The translations under genes were made by a program, and so were the position numbers. A DNA stretch of 18,625 bases from JBCAWW01 sp039024315 (lineage in GTDB: Bacteria > Bacteroidota > Bacteroidia > J057): assembly GCA_039024315.1 (NCBI GenBank), contig JBCCQN010000164.1:1-18625 (forward strand), read 5' to 3'. Of this stretch, positions 8,191 to 17,400 are shown one piece after another. Every line of letters begins with the position of its first letter. Position 1 is the first letter of the stretch. The notes beneath the pieces were generated by a model. The model worked only from the letters and a program-made list of their open reading frames with translations. It did no database searches and had not been told where the DNA came from.

Positions 8191-9297
8191 ATGAAACTCA
8201 AAGGAAGTGTCAAGTTTGCCAAAGGGCAAAACGAATTCCACCTCACCCTCAAAAAGAGGGTAGATCAATACTTTAAGGACAATAACATCAGTAAACACGC
8301 CAATACCCAAATGGTAATAAAATCCATTTGTATGATCACTGGCTTCATTCTTCCCTTCATATTTGTCCTTACTATCCCGATGTCATGGGGCATGGTGATG
8401 CTCATGTATGTTTTGATGGGAATTGCCACTGCCGGTATCGGTATGAGCGTTATGCATGACGCCAATCATGGTGCTTACTCCAGTAATAAGAACATCAACA
8501 AATTTGTAGCCTTGAGCCTCAATCTAGTCGGAGGCATGAGCCATAATTGGAAGCTACAACACAACATTCTGCACCATACCTATACCAATATTGCAGACCT
8601 AGATGAGGATATTGATCCTAAAGGAGGATTACGCTTTTCGCCGCACCACCATCACCATAAGCGCCACCGCTTTCAGTATCTATATGCCTTTATCATCTAT
8701 GGTTTATCGACCTTTTACTGGATCATGGCTAAGGATTTTGTGCAGTTTTTTCATTATACCAGAAATGGTGTCAATCCCAATAGCAAACGTAAAAACCGCA
8801 TCTTTTTTACTAAGATGGTGATCAACAAAGCCATCTATCTTGCCGTTATCGTTGGACTTCCCGTTTTTCTGGTAGGCCTGCCATTTTGGTATGTGGCTTT
8901 GTGCTTTTTTGTCATGCACTTTGTGGGAGGTTTTATCCTCTCGGTGATCTTCCAAATGGCACACAGCGTGGAAAATGCAGAGCATCCCCTACCTGATGCC
9001 ACTGGCACCATGGAAAACAACTGGGCCATTCACCAGATGAAAACCACGGCTAACTTTGCCCGCCACAACAAGGTCCTTTCTTGGTATGTAGGTGGCTTAA
9101 ACTATCAAGTAGAACATCATCTCTTTCCTAAGATTTGTCATGTCCACTATCCAGCCCTTTCTCCACTTGTCAAGCAGACGGCTGAGGAGTACGGGGTGCC
9201 ATACAATGACAACCGCACTTTCTGGATTGCCTTAGGCTCTCATATCCGCAGCCTCAAAAAAATGGGCGTCGCTGATATGGACGAGATTTTAGGTTAG
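8191..9297 (+). CDS. Membrane fatty-acid desaturase (368 aa)
   Basis: This is a di-iron integral-membrane desaturase of the acyl-CoA/acyl-lipid type that introduces a double bond into membrane fatty acids using O2 and an electron donor. All three histidine boxes are present: HDANH (89-93), HNILHH (124-129) and QVEHH (306-310). The Gln-start third box is typical of front-end/linoleoyl-type enzymes, but there is no N-terminal cytochrome b5 domain, so electrons must come from a separate partner. Hydrophobic spans lie at about 44-62, 66-88, 165-180 and 214-255, giving the usual four-helix topology. The cytosolic loop after box 2 has an unusual run of five histidines (152-156) followed by KRHR. 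It starts 29 nt after the PNGase-like gene without a convincing promoter, so read-through is possible. The double-bond position cannot be read from sequence. Confidence 0.93.
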   Translation: MKLKGSVKFAKGQNEFHLTLKKRVDQYFKDNNISKHANTQMVIKSICMITGFILPFIFVLTIPMSWGMVMLMYVLMGIATAGIGMSVMHDANHGAYSSNKNINKFVALSLNLVGGMSHNWKLQHNILHHTYTNIADLDEDIDPKGGLRFSPHHHHHKRHRFQYLYAFIIYGLSTFYWIMAKDFVQFFHYTRNGVNPNSKRKNRIFFTKMVINKAIYLAVIVGLPVFLVGLPFWYVALCFFVMHFVGGFILSVIFQMAHSVENAEHPLPDATGTMENNWAIHQMKTTANFARHNKVLSWYVGGLNYQVEHHLFPKICHVHYPALSPLVKQTAEEYGVPYNDNRTFWIALGSHIRSLKKMGVADMDEILG

Positions 9298-9362
9298 CGA
9301 TCATCAAGGCTAAATGTACATAAGGCTGTGAGGCGTATTACTCGCAACCCCTCGGTTTTTAC

Positions 9363-9407
9363 TACGGCTTCGCCGAACGCTCAACTCTAGCGTTCGGCGA
9401 AGCCGTA
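9363..9407. repeat. Large perfect palindrome, copy 1 (left flank of the AraC/hydrolase block)
   Basis: Arms of 19 nt at 9363-9381 (TACGGCTTCGCCGAACGCT) and 9389-9407 are perfect complements around the 7-nt loop CAACTCT. There is no T-run on either side, so a standard intrinsic terminator is unlikely, though it may stop or stabilise the desaturase transcript. Copy 2 at 12345-12385 has the same loop core (AACTCT), the same inner arms, two compensated stem differences and the same AAACATAA just after the right arm. Confidence 0.85.
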
Positions 9408-9440
9408 AACATAAAAATAGCTTTATTAGAGGCCTATAAA

Positions 9441-10253
9441 ATGAACGCAATGCAAAATCTTGATGCAGGAAGTTACTCAGGGGCTATCTTAATTAAGCGG
9501 GAGACCCCCAATTTTATAGTTAGTACTTCCGTACAGACAGAAAGCCATTTGGAAATCGGACTGCATTCTCATAAAAATGCCCACCTATGTTTCATTTTTT
9601 CCGGTCAAGATATAGAGAGAAGAGAGGATAGGTTTGATTATACCAGAGAACCTGGCAGTCTGCATTTTTATAGAGCAGATGAGCCACACAAAACGACACA
9701 TTTACCCCGAAAAATAAAGAGTGTAAATATTGAATTCAAAAATAACGGACAAGATTACTTACTGTCCGAAGAAAGAATCCAATCCCTTGAAAGAGAACCT
9801 TACTTATATATTTCCATTTTTCTGAGTCTTCTCGAAGAACTAGAATACTATGATAATCTAATGGACGAGTCCATCGAAGCAAATTGTCTGGAACTCATTT
9901 ATGCAAGAGAATTATTTGCAAGTAAGAAAACACCTGATTGGATTTCACCGCTGCGGGATATTGTTAACGAAAAGTGGAATCAGACTTTGTCATTATCGGT
10001 AGTAGCTTATGAATTGAATATCCACCCCGTAACTTTATCTCGAGAATTTAAACTTTATTTTGGGTGTAATTTCTCGGAATACCTGAGACGAATTAGAATC
10101 ATGAATAGCCTGAAGTTATTAGCAAACAGTTCTCTCTCCTTAACACAGGTTTCGTATCTAGTTGGGTTTTACGATCAAAGCCACTTCATCAGGAACTTCA
10201 GGAAGTATGTAGGTTGCTTACCCAAAGCATTTCGGAATTACAGCAAATGCTAA
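9441..10253 (+). CDS. AraC-family transcriptional regulator (270 aa)
   Basis: The C-terminal ~100 residues are a typical AraC/XylS double helix-turn-helix: LSLSVVAYELNIHPVTLSREF for helix one's region, then YLRRIRIMNSLKLL, and SLTQVSYLVGFYDQSHFIRNF as the second motif, ending GCLPKAFR. The N-terminal half looks like a cupin effector domain (LHSHKNAHLCFIFSG, then PGSLHFYRADEPHKT), with His residues that could line a ligand pocket; the effector is unknown. ATG codons at 9441 and 9450 are both possible starts, and the first is taken. A weak -7-like TAGCTTTA lies at 9418-9425. Arginine is mostly AGA/AGG here, and the region is AT-richer than its neighbours, unlike the adjacent desaturase. It sits 48 nt before the serine hydrolase on the same strand, so it probably controls that gene and perhaps itself. 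Confidence 0.93.
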   Translation: MNAMQNLDAGSYSGAILIKRETPNFIVSTSVQTESHLEIGLHSHKNAHLCFIFSGQDIERREDRFDYTREPGSLHFYRADEPHKTTHLPRKIKSVNIEFKNNGQDYLLSEERIQSLEREPYLYISIFLSLLEELEYYDNLMDESIEANCLELIYARELFASKKTPDWISPLRDIVNEKWNQTLSLSVVAYELNIHPVTLSREFKLYFGCNFSEYLRRIRIMNSLKLLANSSLSLTQVSYLVGFYDQSHFIRNFRKYVGCLPKAFRNYSKC

Positions 10254-10281
10254 ATCTGTACAATTTCTATGATTTAGATTC

Positions 10282-10301
10282 TTTTTCCTTTAGAGGAAAA
10301 A
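10282..10301 (+). promoter_or_regulatory. Short inverted repeat covering the hydrolase ribosome-binding region
   Basis: TTTTTCC (10282-10288) and GGAAAAA (10295-10301) can pair around a 6-nt loop ending one base before the ATG at 10302. The right arm contains GAGGAAAAA, the only purine-rich ribosome-binding candidate for the hydrolase, so folding could hide it. The stem is weak and A/T-rich, so this is tentative. Confidence 0.3.
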
Positions 10302-12290
10302 ATGAAAATATCACTCCTATTTACATTTTTGCTATGCACATTTAGCTTAAGCGCAGGAACTGGTCCCAGTGCGTTTATCTTCCCAGCGAAGAATATTAGA
10401 GTCGATGGTGTAGCAGAGGACTGGCATAATATTTCAGAAAAATATCATCTAAAGGCTAATTTTGGCAATTCAAACTCGAGTTCTGGTTATTTCAAATCCG
10501 CCTATAACAAGGAATCAGGTCAATTATACTTTTTAGTAGTCCTCTCAAATAAGCCTGAGGAGCTCTATTCAAAGGAAATACCAAGCCTATACATTTATCT
10601 AGATTTAATTCACAGGATGGATTTGGGTAGTAGAACTTTGAGGCTGGATTTCAAGGGAGACAGTATTGATAGCTTTGATTCAGCAAAGAAATGGAATAGT
10701 TCAGATCCAGCCCTCAATTTGAAGCACGTAATTTCAAAATCGAAAGCCTACCCCAATAAAGTCATATATGAAATTTCCCTTGATCTAGCTGACATTATTA
10801 ATGGATATACTTCTTTTGGATTGGAGGTCTTATCAGTTGCCACAGATTCAATAAATGGCAATAGGGTCTTTTCCTCTTGGGGTATTGGCGGATCAAAAGA
10901 GTTCATGCCCTTTAGATTAGGAAATCTATTACTCCTCCCTAAGCCAGAAAAGATGACTCAAGTTTCTGGATTACTACAGTTTCAGAACCACGTCAACACA
11001 AATTACCCTGAGCAATTATTAATCTACAAAGTTGATAAGCCTTCATTTTGGACAGCAACAAAAGTTGATTCAACAGGAAGATATCATTTCCAATTACCTG
11101 CCGGTGATTACGCGCTCAAAACCTACGGCAAAGTAAATAATGCCCACAGTTTTGCAGAGAAAAGTAGGCTCGAAGAGCGTGTCGAATTGCAGTTTTCTCT
11201 TCAGGAAGAAGACTTCAAAATATTAGACACCTTTCACCTAACTAAGTACAAGGCCCCTGATTTTTTATTACCCGAAAAAGGACTGCTTTTTTCAGAGACG
11301 CTTGATGTGCAAAAGTTGGATTTTCTGCTTGAGGTTTATATGGATTACTACAATGTCGTTGGAGTACAGTTTATAGCTATCAAAAATGGAAATATAGCCT
11401 ACAGCGTGGAGAAGGGGTTCTCAGATAAATCAATAGATAAACCGCTTAACAACAGTTCTATCTTCGAAATAGCTTCTATTTCAAAAGTAATTTTCGCGAT
11501 TGCAGTCCACCGCTTAGCCGAACAAGGGGTTATCGATCTAGATAAGCCACTCAAAGATTACCTCCCCTTTGATCAGCTCTCAGATGATAAGCGAGCCAAC
11601 GACATAAGCGCTCGCCATATTTTGTCCCATCAATCAGGGCTTCCTAATTGGATTTGGGGAGGCCCCTTTGGATTCGAATCAGGCAAAAAAGGTAGCCTAC
11701 TGTTTGAACCAGGAAGCGATTACCAATACAGCGGGGAAGGGTATGAGTATTTAAAAAGAGTGATAGAGTTTATCACGAATAGAGATGTCGAATCAATCGT
11801 TCGGGAACAGGTATTGATTCCGTTCAATATGCAGCATAGTTCGTATCTAGAGACCTCTTTTGGTGCGGAACTGGTGGTCGGACATTCAGAAGAAGATCCT
11901 ATGTTTTGGGGTTTACACGATAGGGCTTGGGTTGCGGGTGGCCTGTACTCCAATGCCGAAGATTTAGCCAATTTAATCATGGGCATTATGCATCAGGAGC
12001 ATTTGTCCCAAAATGTCTATGAAAACTTACTCTCCAAAGAAAGTATGGATCGATCTCCATTTCTTCTCTACTTCGGAGGATATGAAGCAGGACACACTTC
12101 TGGCTTCGAATATGTTGAAACGGAATTGGGACGAATTATTCATCACGGAGGCAATAATGGAGATTTTCAATCAAGAATCGCTATTGATATGCAGCGGCAA
12201 AATGGCTATGTCCTCTTAACCAATAGCAATAATGGGTTCAAATTAGATCTAAAGTTGCAAGAAATATTGTTCACTGGATTTAAGCAATAG
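10302..12290 (+). CDS. Exported serine hydrolase, class C beta-lactamase/DD-peptidase superfamily, with N-terminal beta modules (662 aa)
   Basis: Residues 1-18 are a signal peptide (MKISLLFTFLLCTFSLSAG). Residues ~23-215 resemble a CBM9-like beta-sandwich (IRVDGVAEDWHNI near the start). Residues ~220-300 resemble a carboxypeptidase-regulatory or transthyretin-like fold (VSGLLQF, then DSTGRYHFQLPAGDYAL). The catalytic domain spans ~330-660. It has SISK at 392-395 (SxxK nucleophile Ser392 and Lys395), LSHQSGLPNW near 441-450, YSGEGY at 476-481, and HHGGNNGDF at 614-622 replacing the KTG box. In most relatives the second motif is YSN; here Asn is Gly, which may alter catalysis. The substrate could be an ester, a peptide or a cell-wall fragment; true beta-lactamase activity is not implied. 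It shares AT-rich composition with the AraC gene 48 nt upstream and probably forms an operon with it. The product should be periplasmic. Confidence 0.88.
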   Translation: MKISLLFTFLLCTFSLSAGTGPSAFIFPAKNIRVDGVAEDWHNISEKYHLKANFGNSNSSSGYFKSAYNKESGQLYFLVVLSNKPEELYSKEIPSLYIYLDLIHRMDLGSRTLRLDFKGDSIDSFDSAKKWNSSDPALNLKHVISKSKAYPNKVIYEISLDLADIINGYTSFGLEVLSVATDSINGNRVFSSWGIGGSKEFMPFRLGNLLLLPKPEKMTQVSGLLQFQNHVNTNYPEQLLIYKVDKPSFWTATKVDSTGRYHFQLPAGDYALKTYGKVNNAHSFAEKSRLEERVELQFSLQEEDFKILDTFHLTKYKAPDFLLPEKGLLFSETLDVQKLDFLLEVYMDYYNVVGVQFIAIKNGNIAYSVEKGFSDKSIDKPLNNSSIFEIASISKVIFAIAVHRLAEQGVIDLDKPLKDYLPFDQLSDDKRANDISARHILSHQSGLPNWIWGGPFGFESGKKGSLLFEPGSDYQYSGEGYEYLKRVIEFITNRDVESIVREQVLIPFNMQHSSYLETSFGAELVVGHSEEDPMFWGLHDRAWVAGGLYSNAEDLANLIMGIMHQEHLSQNVYENLLSKESMDRSPFLLYFGGYEAGHTSGFEYVETELGRIIHHGGNNGDFQSRIAIDMQRQNGYVLLTNSNNGFKLDLKLQEILFTGFKQ

Positions 12291-12344
12291 ACCTAATTTG
12301 TTTTTCAATTTATTCGCCTACGTGGAGGCTTCATGTAAGAGAGA

Positions 12345-12385
12345 CGGCCTTGCCGAACGCTTAACTCTAGCGTTCGGCAAGGCCG
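12345..12385. repeat. Large perfect palindrome, copy 2 (right flank of the AraC/hydrolase block)
   Basis: Arms of 17 nt at 12345-12361 (CGGCCTTGCCGAACGCT) and 12369-12385 pair perfectly around the loop TAACTCT. Relative to copy 1, stem positions 5 and 7 change T to C and C to T, and the partner bases change A to G and G to A, so pairing is kept. It lies between convergent stops at 12290 and 12409 and may act as a bidirectional transcription barrier, though no T-run follows. Confidence 0.85.
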
Positions 12386-12408
12386 AAAACATAATTGGCT
12401 CTCTGATC

Positions 12409-13596
12409 TTAGCTACGCAATACGTTTTGCTCACTGGCAAACCAGCGCGCACTAGCCGCTACCGCTACCCCAGCCAATAATACCAGCGACACCATCACGA
12501 TCAACAAAGGTCCAATAGGCGCGGTACCCGCCACAATTTCCTTAGTCGCCAAGGCAACGTTGAGAATTGGAATCAATGCCGTGCCAAAGTTCAATTCAAT
12601 ACCCGGCATCAATCCTATGGCCGCAGGCACGATCACCAAAATATTGAGGGGTGCGATGGTGCTCTGCGCTTCTTTGTAACTCTTCGCAAAGGTTGAAAGC
12701 GCTGTCATAATGCCCGCAAAGAAGATCGAAAGCGGAATCATCATCCCCAAAATCAAGAGGACATTCCCGACTTGGAGTACCCCTCCTACTGCTTGCACCA
12801 AAACCTCCGGGATCGGCATAAACTGCAGACTCAGACTCAAACTCAACAAGGCAGTAATAGCCGAAAATAGGCCTGTAGTCGCCACCACGATCAGCTTACC
12901 CACCAAAATCTGCGTCCTCGGAATGGGCACACTCAAAATCGTCTCGATCGTTCCTCTTTCTTTTTCACCAGCAAACAAATCGATCGCTGGATACATACAA
13001 CCCAAGAAGGTGAAGAGAATAAAGATATAAGGCAAAAAGCCACCGATGATCTTACCGATCACCTCACGGTCTGAGGCGACATTACGGTTATCGATGTCAA
13101 TAGGATCAATATTGCTGGAGGTAATTTCCAAGGTGTTCAAGCGTTGCTCGGTGAGCTGGGCTTCATAACTTTTGATCAGCTCTACGCCTCGCTTTTCAAT
13201 CCGGTCATTATCGTCCGTCTGGTGGATCAAGGAGATCGTCCCTGTTTCCAGCGAATCCTGCATTTGCTTAAAATCGTCCGCAAAAACTATCGCTAAGTCG
13301 AGGCTATCCGAGCGGATCAAACTATCAGTTTCAGCCGTCGCGATACCGTCGATAATCGTCAAATCATCGCGTTCGTTCAGCATGCTCCGAAATTCGCCGG
13401 CTTGCCCATTGTCGATCAAAGCGATCTTGAGCTTCTTCTCGCGGGCTTTCTTTTCTTGGTTGGACTGGATGGTGATACTCACATAAAAAAGTGCGGGAAA
13501 CAGTACCAGCGGTACCAAAAGCATCATCATCAAGGTGCGACGATCACGCAGCGTATCTAAAAACTCTTTACGAGCTACGGTAAATATATTGTTCAT
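12409..13596 (-). CDS. ABC-2 type exporter permease, NatB-like (395 aa)
   Basis: The topology is that of the ABC-2/NatB permease family. There is a cytosolic N-terminus beginning MNNIFTVARKEFLDTLRDRR, a first membrane helix at ~21-43, and a large extracytoplasmic domain (~45-180). A cluster of about five helices (~183-205, 232-258, 273-305, 313-332, 360-382) follows. The diagnostic coupling motif DLFAGEKERGTIETILSVP (206-224) follows the second helix. NatAB of Bacillus exports sodium, but related pairs export drugs or other solutes, so the substrate is uncertain. It begins 41 nt after the ATPase gene on the same strand, and the two should form one transporter, probably two permeases with two ATPases. 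Its stop is 23 nt from palindrome copy 2. Length is normal for the family and no damage is seen. Confidence 0.92.
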   Translation of the reverse strand: MNNIFTVARKEFLDTLRDRRTLMMMLLVPLVLFPALFYVSITIQSNQEKKAREKKLKIALIDNGQAGEFRSMLNERDDLTIIDGIATAETDSLIRSDSLDLAIVFADDFKQMQDSLETGTISLIHQTDDNDRIEKRGVELIKSYEAQLTEQRLNTLEITSSNIDPIDIDNRNVASDREVIGKIIGGFLPYIFILFTFLGCMYPAIDLFAGEKERGTIETILSVPIPRTQILVGKLIVVATTGLFSAITALLSLSLSLQFMPIPEVLVQAVGGVLQVGNVLLILGMMIPLSIFFAGIMTALSTFAKSYKEAQSTIAPLNILVIVPAAIGLMPGIELNFGTALIPILNVALATKEIVAGTAPIGPLLIVMVSLVLLAGVAVAASARWFASEQNVLRS

Positions 13597-13637
13597 GAAA
13601 ATGTAAGTCTAATGAATGGGGGATGAAAAAGCTGGAC

Positions 13638-14408
13638 TTAAATACTCGGCACTGATTGTACCACATGGATAAAGGCATCGGTCAAGGTGCGGTCGACAAA
13701 ATCAGCTCTAAATTGCTCCATAGTGCCTTGGTAACAGAGTTTACCTTTGTGGATGATGGCGAGATCATCGCAGAGCAGGTCCACTTCACTCATGATATGA
13801 GAAGAGAAGATGACTGTCTTGCCTTCATTTTTACAATCGCGGATTAGACGAATGATATTTTCCGCGGTGATGACGTCTAGGCCTGAAGTAGGCTCGTCAA
13901 ATACCACCACTTGCGGATCGTGGATCATGGTCCGGGCGATAGAAACTTTTTGCTTCATACCCGTGGAGAGCTGTCCGATACGTTTGTTAGCAAACTCATT
14001 GATATCGAGCAGATCAAAGAGTCGCTCTTTCCGTTGGCGGAAATCAGCTCCATCCAGATTGTACAATTTGGCGAAATAGCGAATCACCTCATTGGGGGTT
14101 AGACGCTCATAGAGTCCGGTACTCCCGGTCAAGAAACCTATATTGGCGCGTACTGCTGCTGGGTCTTCGTCCGTACGAAAACCATTTACAGTTACACTAC
14201 CAGAGGTGGGATTGAGTATGGTGGCGATCATCCTTAGCGTGGTGGTTTTTCCCGCGCCATTGGGACCGAGTAGCGAAAAAATCCGGCCGGGCTCGCATTC
14301 GAAACTCACATCGTCTACGGCTCTTACTTCTTTTTCAAGTGTCCCGAGTTCCGCTCTCTGCTTCTTGTTGAGTTTATAAGACTTAACAAGCTGGTCAACT
14401 TTGATCAT
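13638..14408 (-). CDS. ABC transporter ATP-binding protein, NatA-like (256 aa)
   Basis: The complete nucleotide-binding domain is visible: Walker A GPNGAGKTTT (48-57), signature LSTGMKQKV (147-155), Walker B VVVFDEPTSGLD (167-178) and the switch histidine in FSSHIMSEVD (His204). In the Q-loop region the sequence is GFLTGSTGLYERLTPNE (91-107), lacking the usual glutamine, a pattern I associate with NatA-type ATPases. It is the ATPase partner of the permease that follows 41 nt downstream, energising export across the inner membrane. The gene starts 81 nt after the stop of the TPR-CHAT gene on the same strand, and that gap shows neither a clear hairpin terminator nor a clear promoter, so read-through from the CHAT gene cannot be excluded. 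Confidence 0.95.
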   Translation of the reverse strand: MIKVDQLVKSYKLNKKQRAELGTLEKEVRAVDDVSFECEPGRIFSLLGPNGAGKTTTLRMIATILNPTSGSVTVNGFRTDEDPAAVRANIGFLTGSTGLYERLTPNEVIRYFAKLYNLDGADFRQRKERLFDLLDINEFANKRIGQLSTGMKQKVSIARTMIHDPQVVVFDEPTSGLDVITAENIIRLIRDCKNEGKTVIFSSHIMSEVDLLCDDLAIIHKGKLCYQGTMEQFRADFVDRTLTDAFIHVVQSVPSI

Positions 14409-14489
14409 ATTGGGTTAGGCTTTATTAATGCGTTTTTTGTATTAGTATAGATTGCTCCACATTTCTTACAGTTGGAAGCAAAAGACTAC

Positions 14490-17400
14490 TTAAACGCGAT
14501 TTTTTCTCTGCCTACGAATTCCCCAAAAGCCTAAGCCAAGCGCCACCGCCAAAAGGATCAAATAATAGAGCATATTGCTTTGAACCTGGATGGGCGCAGA
14601 CTCCCCAATTTGCACCAAAGAAGCCCAAAAGAAAGGATGAGCCGCAATTTTGCTATCCGCTTGATCGAGATAAGTGAGTTTAGCGTTCTGCAAAGCAGTA
14701 GCCTTATCCGCTCCATCTGCCAAAGCCTGAAAATAAACCCCATGAATATCAAAAGCCGCCTTTTCGTCCACTAGCCAAAGACTGGCCAATACGCTCGGAC
14801 AGCCCGCATAGCGAAAGGCCCGAGCCAAGCTAACGATGCCTTCATTTTCAAAAATCGGTCCCTGCCCTGTATTACAAGCACTCAAAACTGCCAACTGACT
14901 CTTGATCGGTAATTGATAAATTTCATGAACCATAAGGTCCCCATGCGTCTCGGTCGGACTAAAAGCTAATCTGCTGTGAAGTGCATCCTGATCATCCACC
15001 AAAGCATGCATCGAAAAGTGCAAAACCGCCGGCCATTCCGCCAAATCCATTAGCTGTTGCTCAGTGGCCGCTTCATCTAAAAAGGCTTCCCCGCCCCATA
15101 TCCGTTGTCCTTCGATCACCTCTTTACGAGCCCAAGCGAGATTTTGGAGGGGACTGCTGCGCAGAACGCTCATCTCTGTCCCTTCGGCTTGATAAATCGG
15201 AGCAAAACCCGCATAGGCCAAATGATTTCGCTGGGGAGTACTGTTAGCAGCTGTATTGAAATAACTGTATCGCAAAGGACAACTGTTGAGTAGATAGGCA
15301 AAGCTTCTAAAATCATCAGATTCCGAGGCGGCTTGGGTAAGCAGCGTCTCAAAAGGCAAATATCCCAATATTCCGTCAGGTACGATCCAAAGACTTTGCG
15401 CCTGTGGTCGATCAGCTAGCACCGGCGCCAGCAGCTTTTGATACAATTCAAAGCCTAAGGCGGCATATCGCTTCTCAATAGCAGTACCATCCTCATAGTA
15501 GCTATCTACCGACTGGAGAATCGACAAAAAGTCAGGCAAAGCCGCTAGACAATCATCGTCTAGTTTTAGGGCCAAGCGTTCGCCGGAGGCGATAAAAAAA
15601 ACATAGACCAGCTCGTCCTCGACAAAATAATTGAGCAGATACTCTCCCTCCCGCAACTGGCCTTCCACCTCAGCCAAAGTCGGGACAGCCGGCACAAATT
15701 TGAGCGCATAATAATCCGGATGAGCCGCCGCTAATTGTTCATTCCATTGCAGACAGGCCTCCTTGGCAGCCGCGATTCTAGCCTGCAAAGCCACTTTTTG
15801 ACTAGAGTCTGCCCCAAACCACTGATTACGAAGGTGGGCCAAACGGCTTTGGGTGGCCGAGAGAGAATCCTGCAAAGCTGGCGCAAAATCTGCCTGTAAA
15901 ATGGCTAACTCTTGCTGGCGCTCACGTAGCGAATTGGCGCGACTTTTTTCGACTAGCTCAAAAGCCAGGGCCAAGCGTTCCGCGTCGCGGAGCTCCCGCT
16001 CTCCCTCAAACAACAGAGAAATCGCCCCGGCATAAAAGTTATTGAGATTGCCCCGCAACTGAGTCCGGCTCTCTTCCGCCGGATAGTAGCGTCCCAGCAA
16101 GCTTAAGAGGCTATCCGCTTCCAAATATAGCCGCAATGCCGAGTCGGGATCAGCTTCTTGCAGATAGCGAGCCTTGCTACTCAAATTGACAACCTGCTGG
16201 GGCAGAGAAAGGATTTCCCCATCGCCTTCGCGCAAATTGGCTTGCAAAGCTTTTTCTAGGTAAGCACCTCCTTGCTCTGGCTGAGCCGCTAGCTGGTACC
16301 ACTTGGCAATCTCCCAATAGAGGCTACTCAGCTCGGGATGCCTCTTAAAAGCCTGCTCCATAATCGCAGCCGCCTTGAGATATAGATCCTCTGCTTCATC
16401 CCCCTTAGTCAGGCGGGCCTGCATCAGATAAAAACGAGCTCGATTAAAAGCATCCAACTTTTCGGGCGCATCCAAATTGCGTAATTGTTCTCGGATGGCT
16501 TCTGGCTTGTCCATCAATTCGTATAGCTGGCCGAGATTGAGTCTGATACTTTGGGCCGTAGCCTGATCGAGTCGATTGCTGTCTGTGAGGATCTCTAAAT
16601 ATATCTGCTCCGAGCGGGCCAAATCTCCTTGCTGAAGTGCAATTTCGGCTAAGCGCTGAGGTAACTTTAGGGCAACCAGCGGATTATCAGCGGGATATTC
16701 TTGATAGCTATTTTGGGCTCTTAGATAGGCATCTTGGGCTCGCTGCCAGTCGCGTTTAACCCGGTAAAGATCGCCTTGCAGTTCTAAGACAAAGGGCAGT
16801 TTTTTGCGGGTAGCTAGGGGCAGCTCAGGGTCTTGCAGGCCTTCCACATAACTTTCTAGCATGCGCTCGGCCAGTTCAAAATCCGCCCGATCAATGCGAC
16901 TCACACAGACTTCTAATTGTAGATCGATTAGGTCAGGATGAGTGGCTTTCAAGCCTCCTGCTTGGTAAAAATGCAAAGCACGACCCAAAGCTAGGTCTAC
17001 CGAATCATTTTGATCGAGACTATTAAAGGTCCGAGCCAAGTTTGCATGCAGCCGTGCCTGCCAAATTTCAGGGACAGCATCGTTTTGCGCCGCAATCTCT
17101 AAAGCCTGACGATAGTAAAGCAACGCCTGACGATAATCATCCTCATAGAAGTAAGCTACTAGCCCCAGATTATTATAGCTCCCCATCAGCTCAGCATGCT
17201 TGGCAGGACGGACTTTTTGTCGGAGCTCTAAGGCTTGTTGATAGTAAGCCTTGGCTTCCTCCGGATAGCCAAATTTATAATATAGCTTCCCCCAGCTATT
17301 GGCGATGTTAGCGGCTAAGGTGTCGGGATTTTGTTGACTCTGCGCAAACATGCTATCTGCCATATAAAGGCTCATATACATGGCGTTGGGGTCTTCAAAG

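Noticed and set aside
9363..9407. Palindrome copy 1 as a standard intrinsic terminator
   Set aside because: No T-run follows the stem on either strand; the following bases on the plus strand are TAAACATAAAAATAG-like, A-rich rather than T-rich.
9363..12385. The two palindromes as integron attC sites
   Set aside because: The stems are perfect, lacking the extrahelical bases of attC, the ends do not fit RYYYAAC/GTTRRRY, and no integrase or further cassettes are visible.
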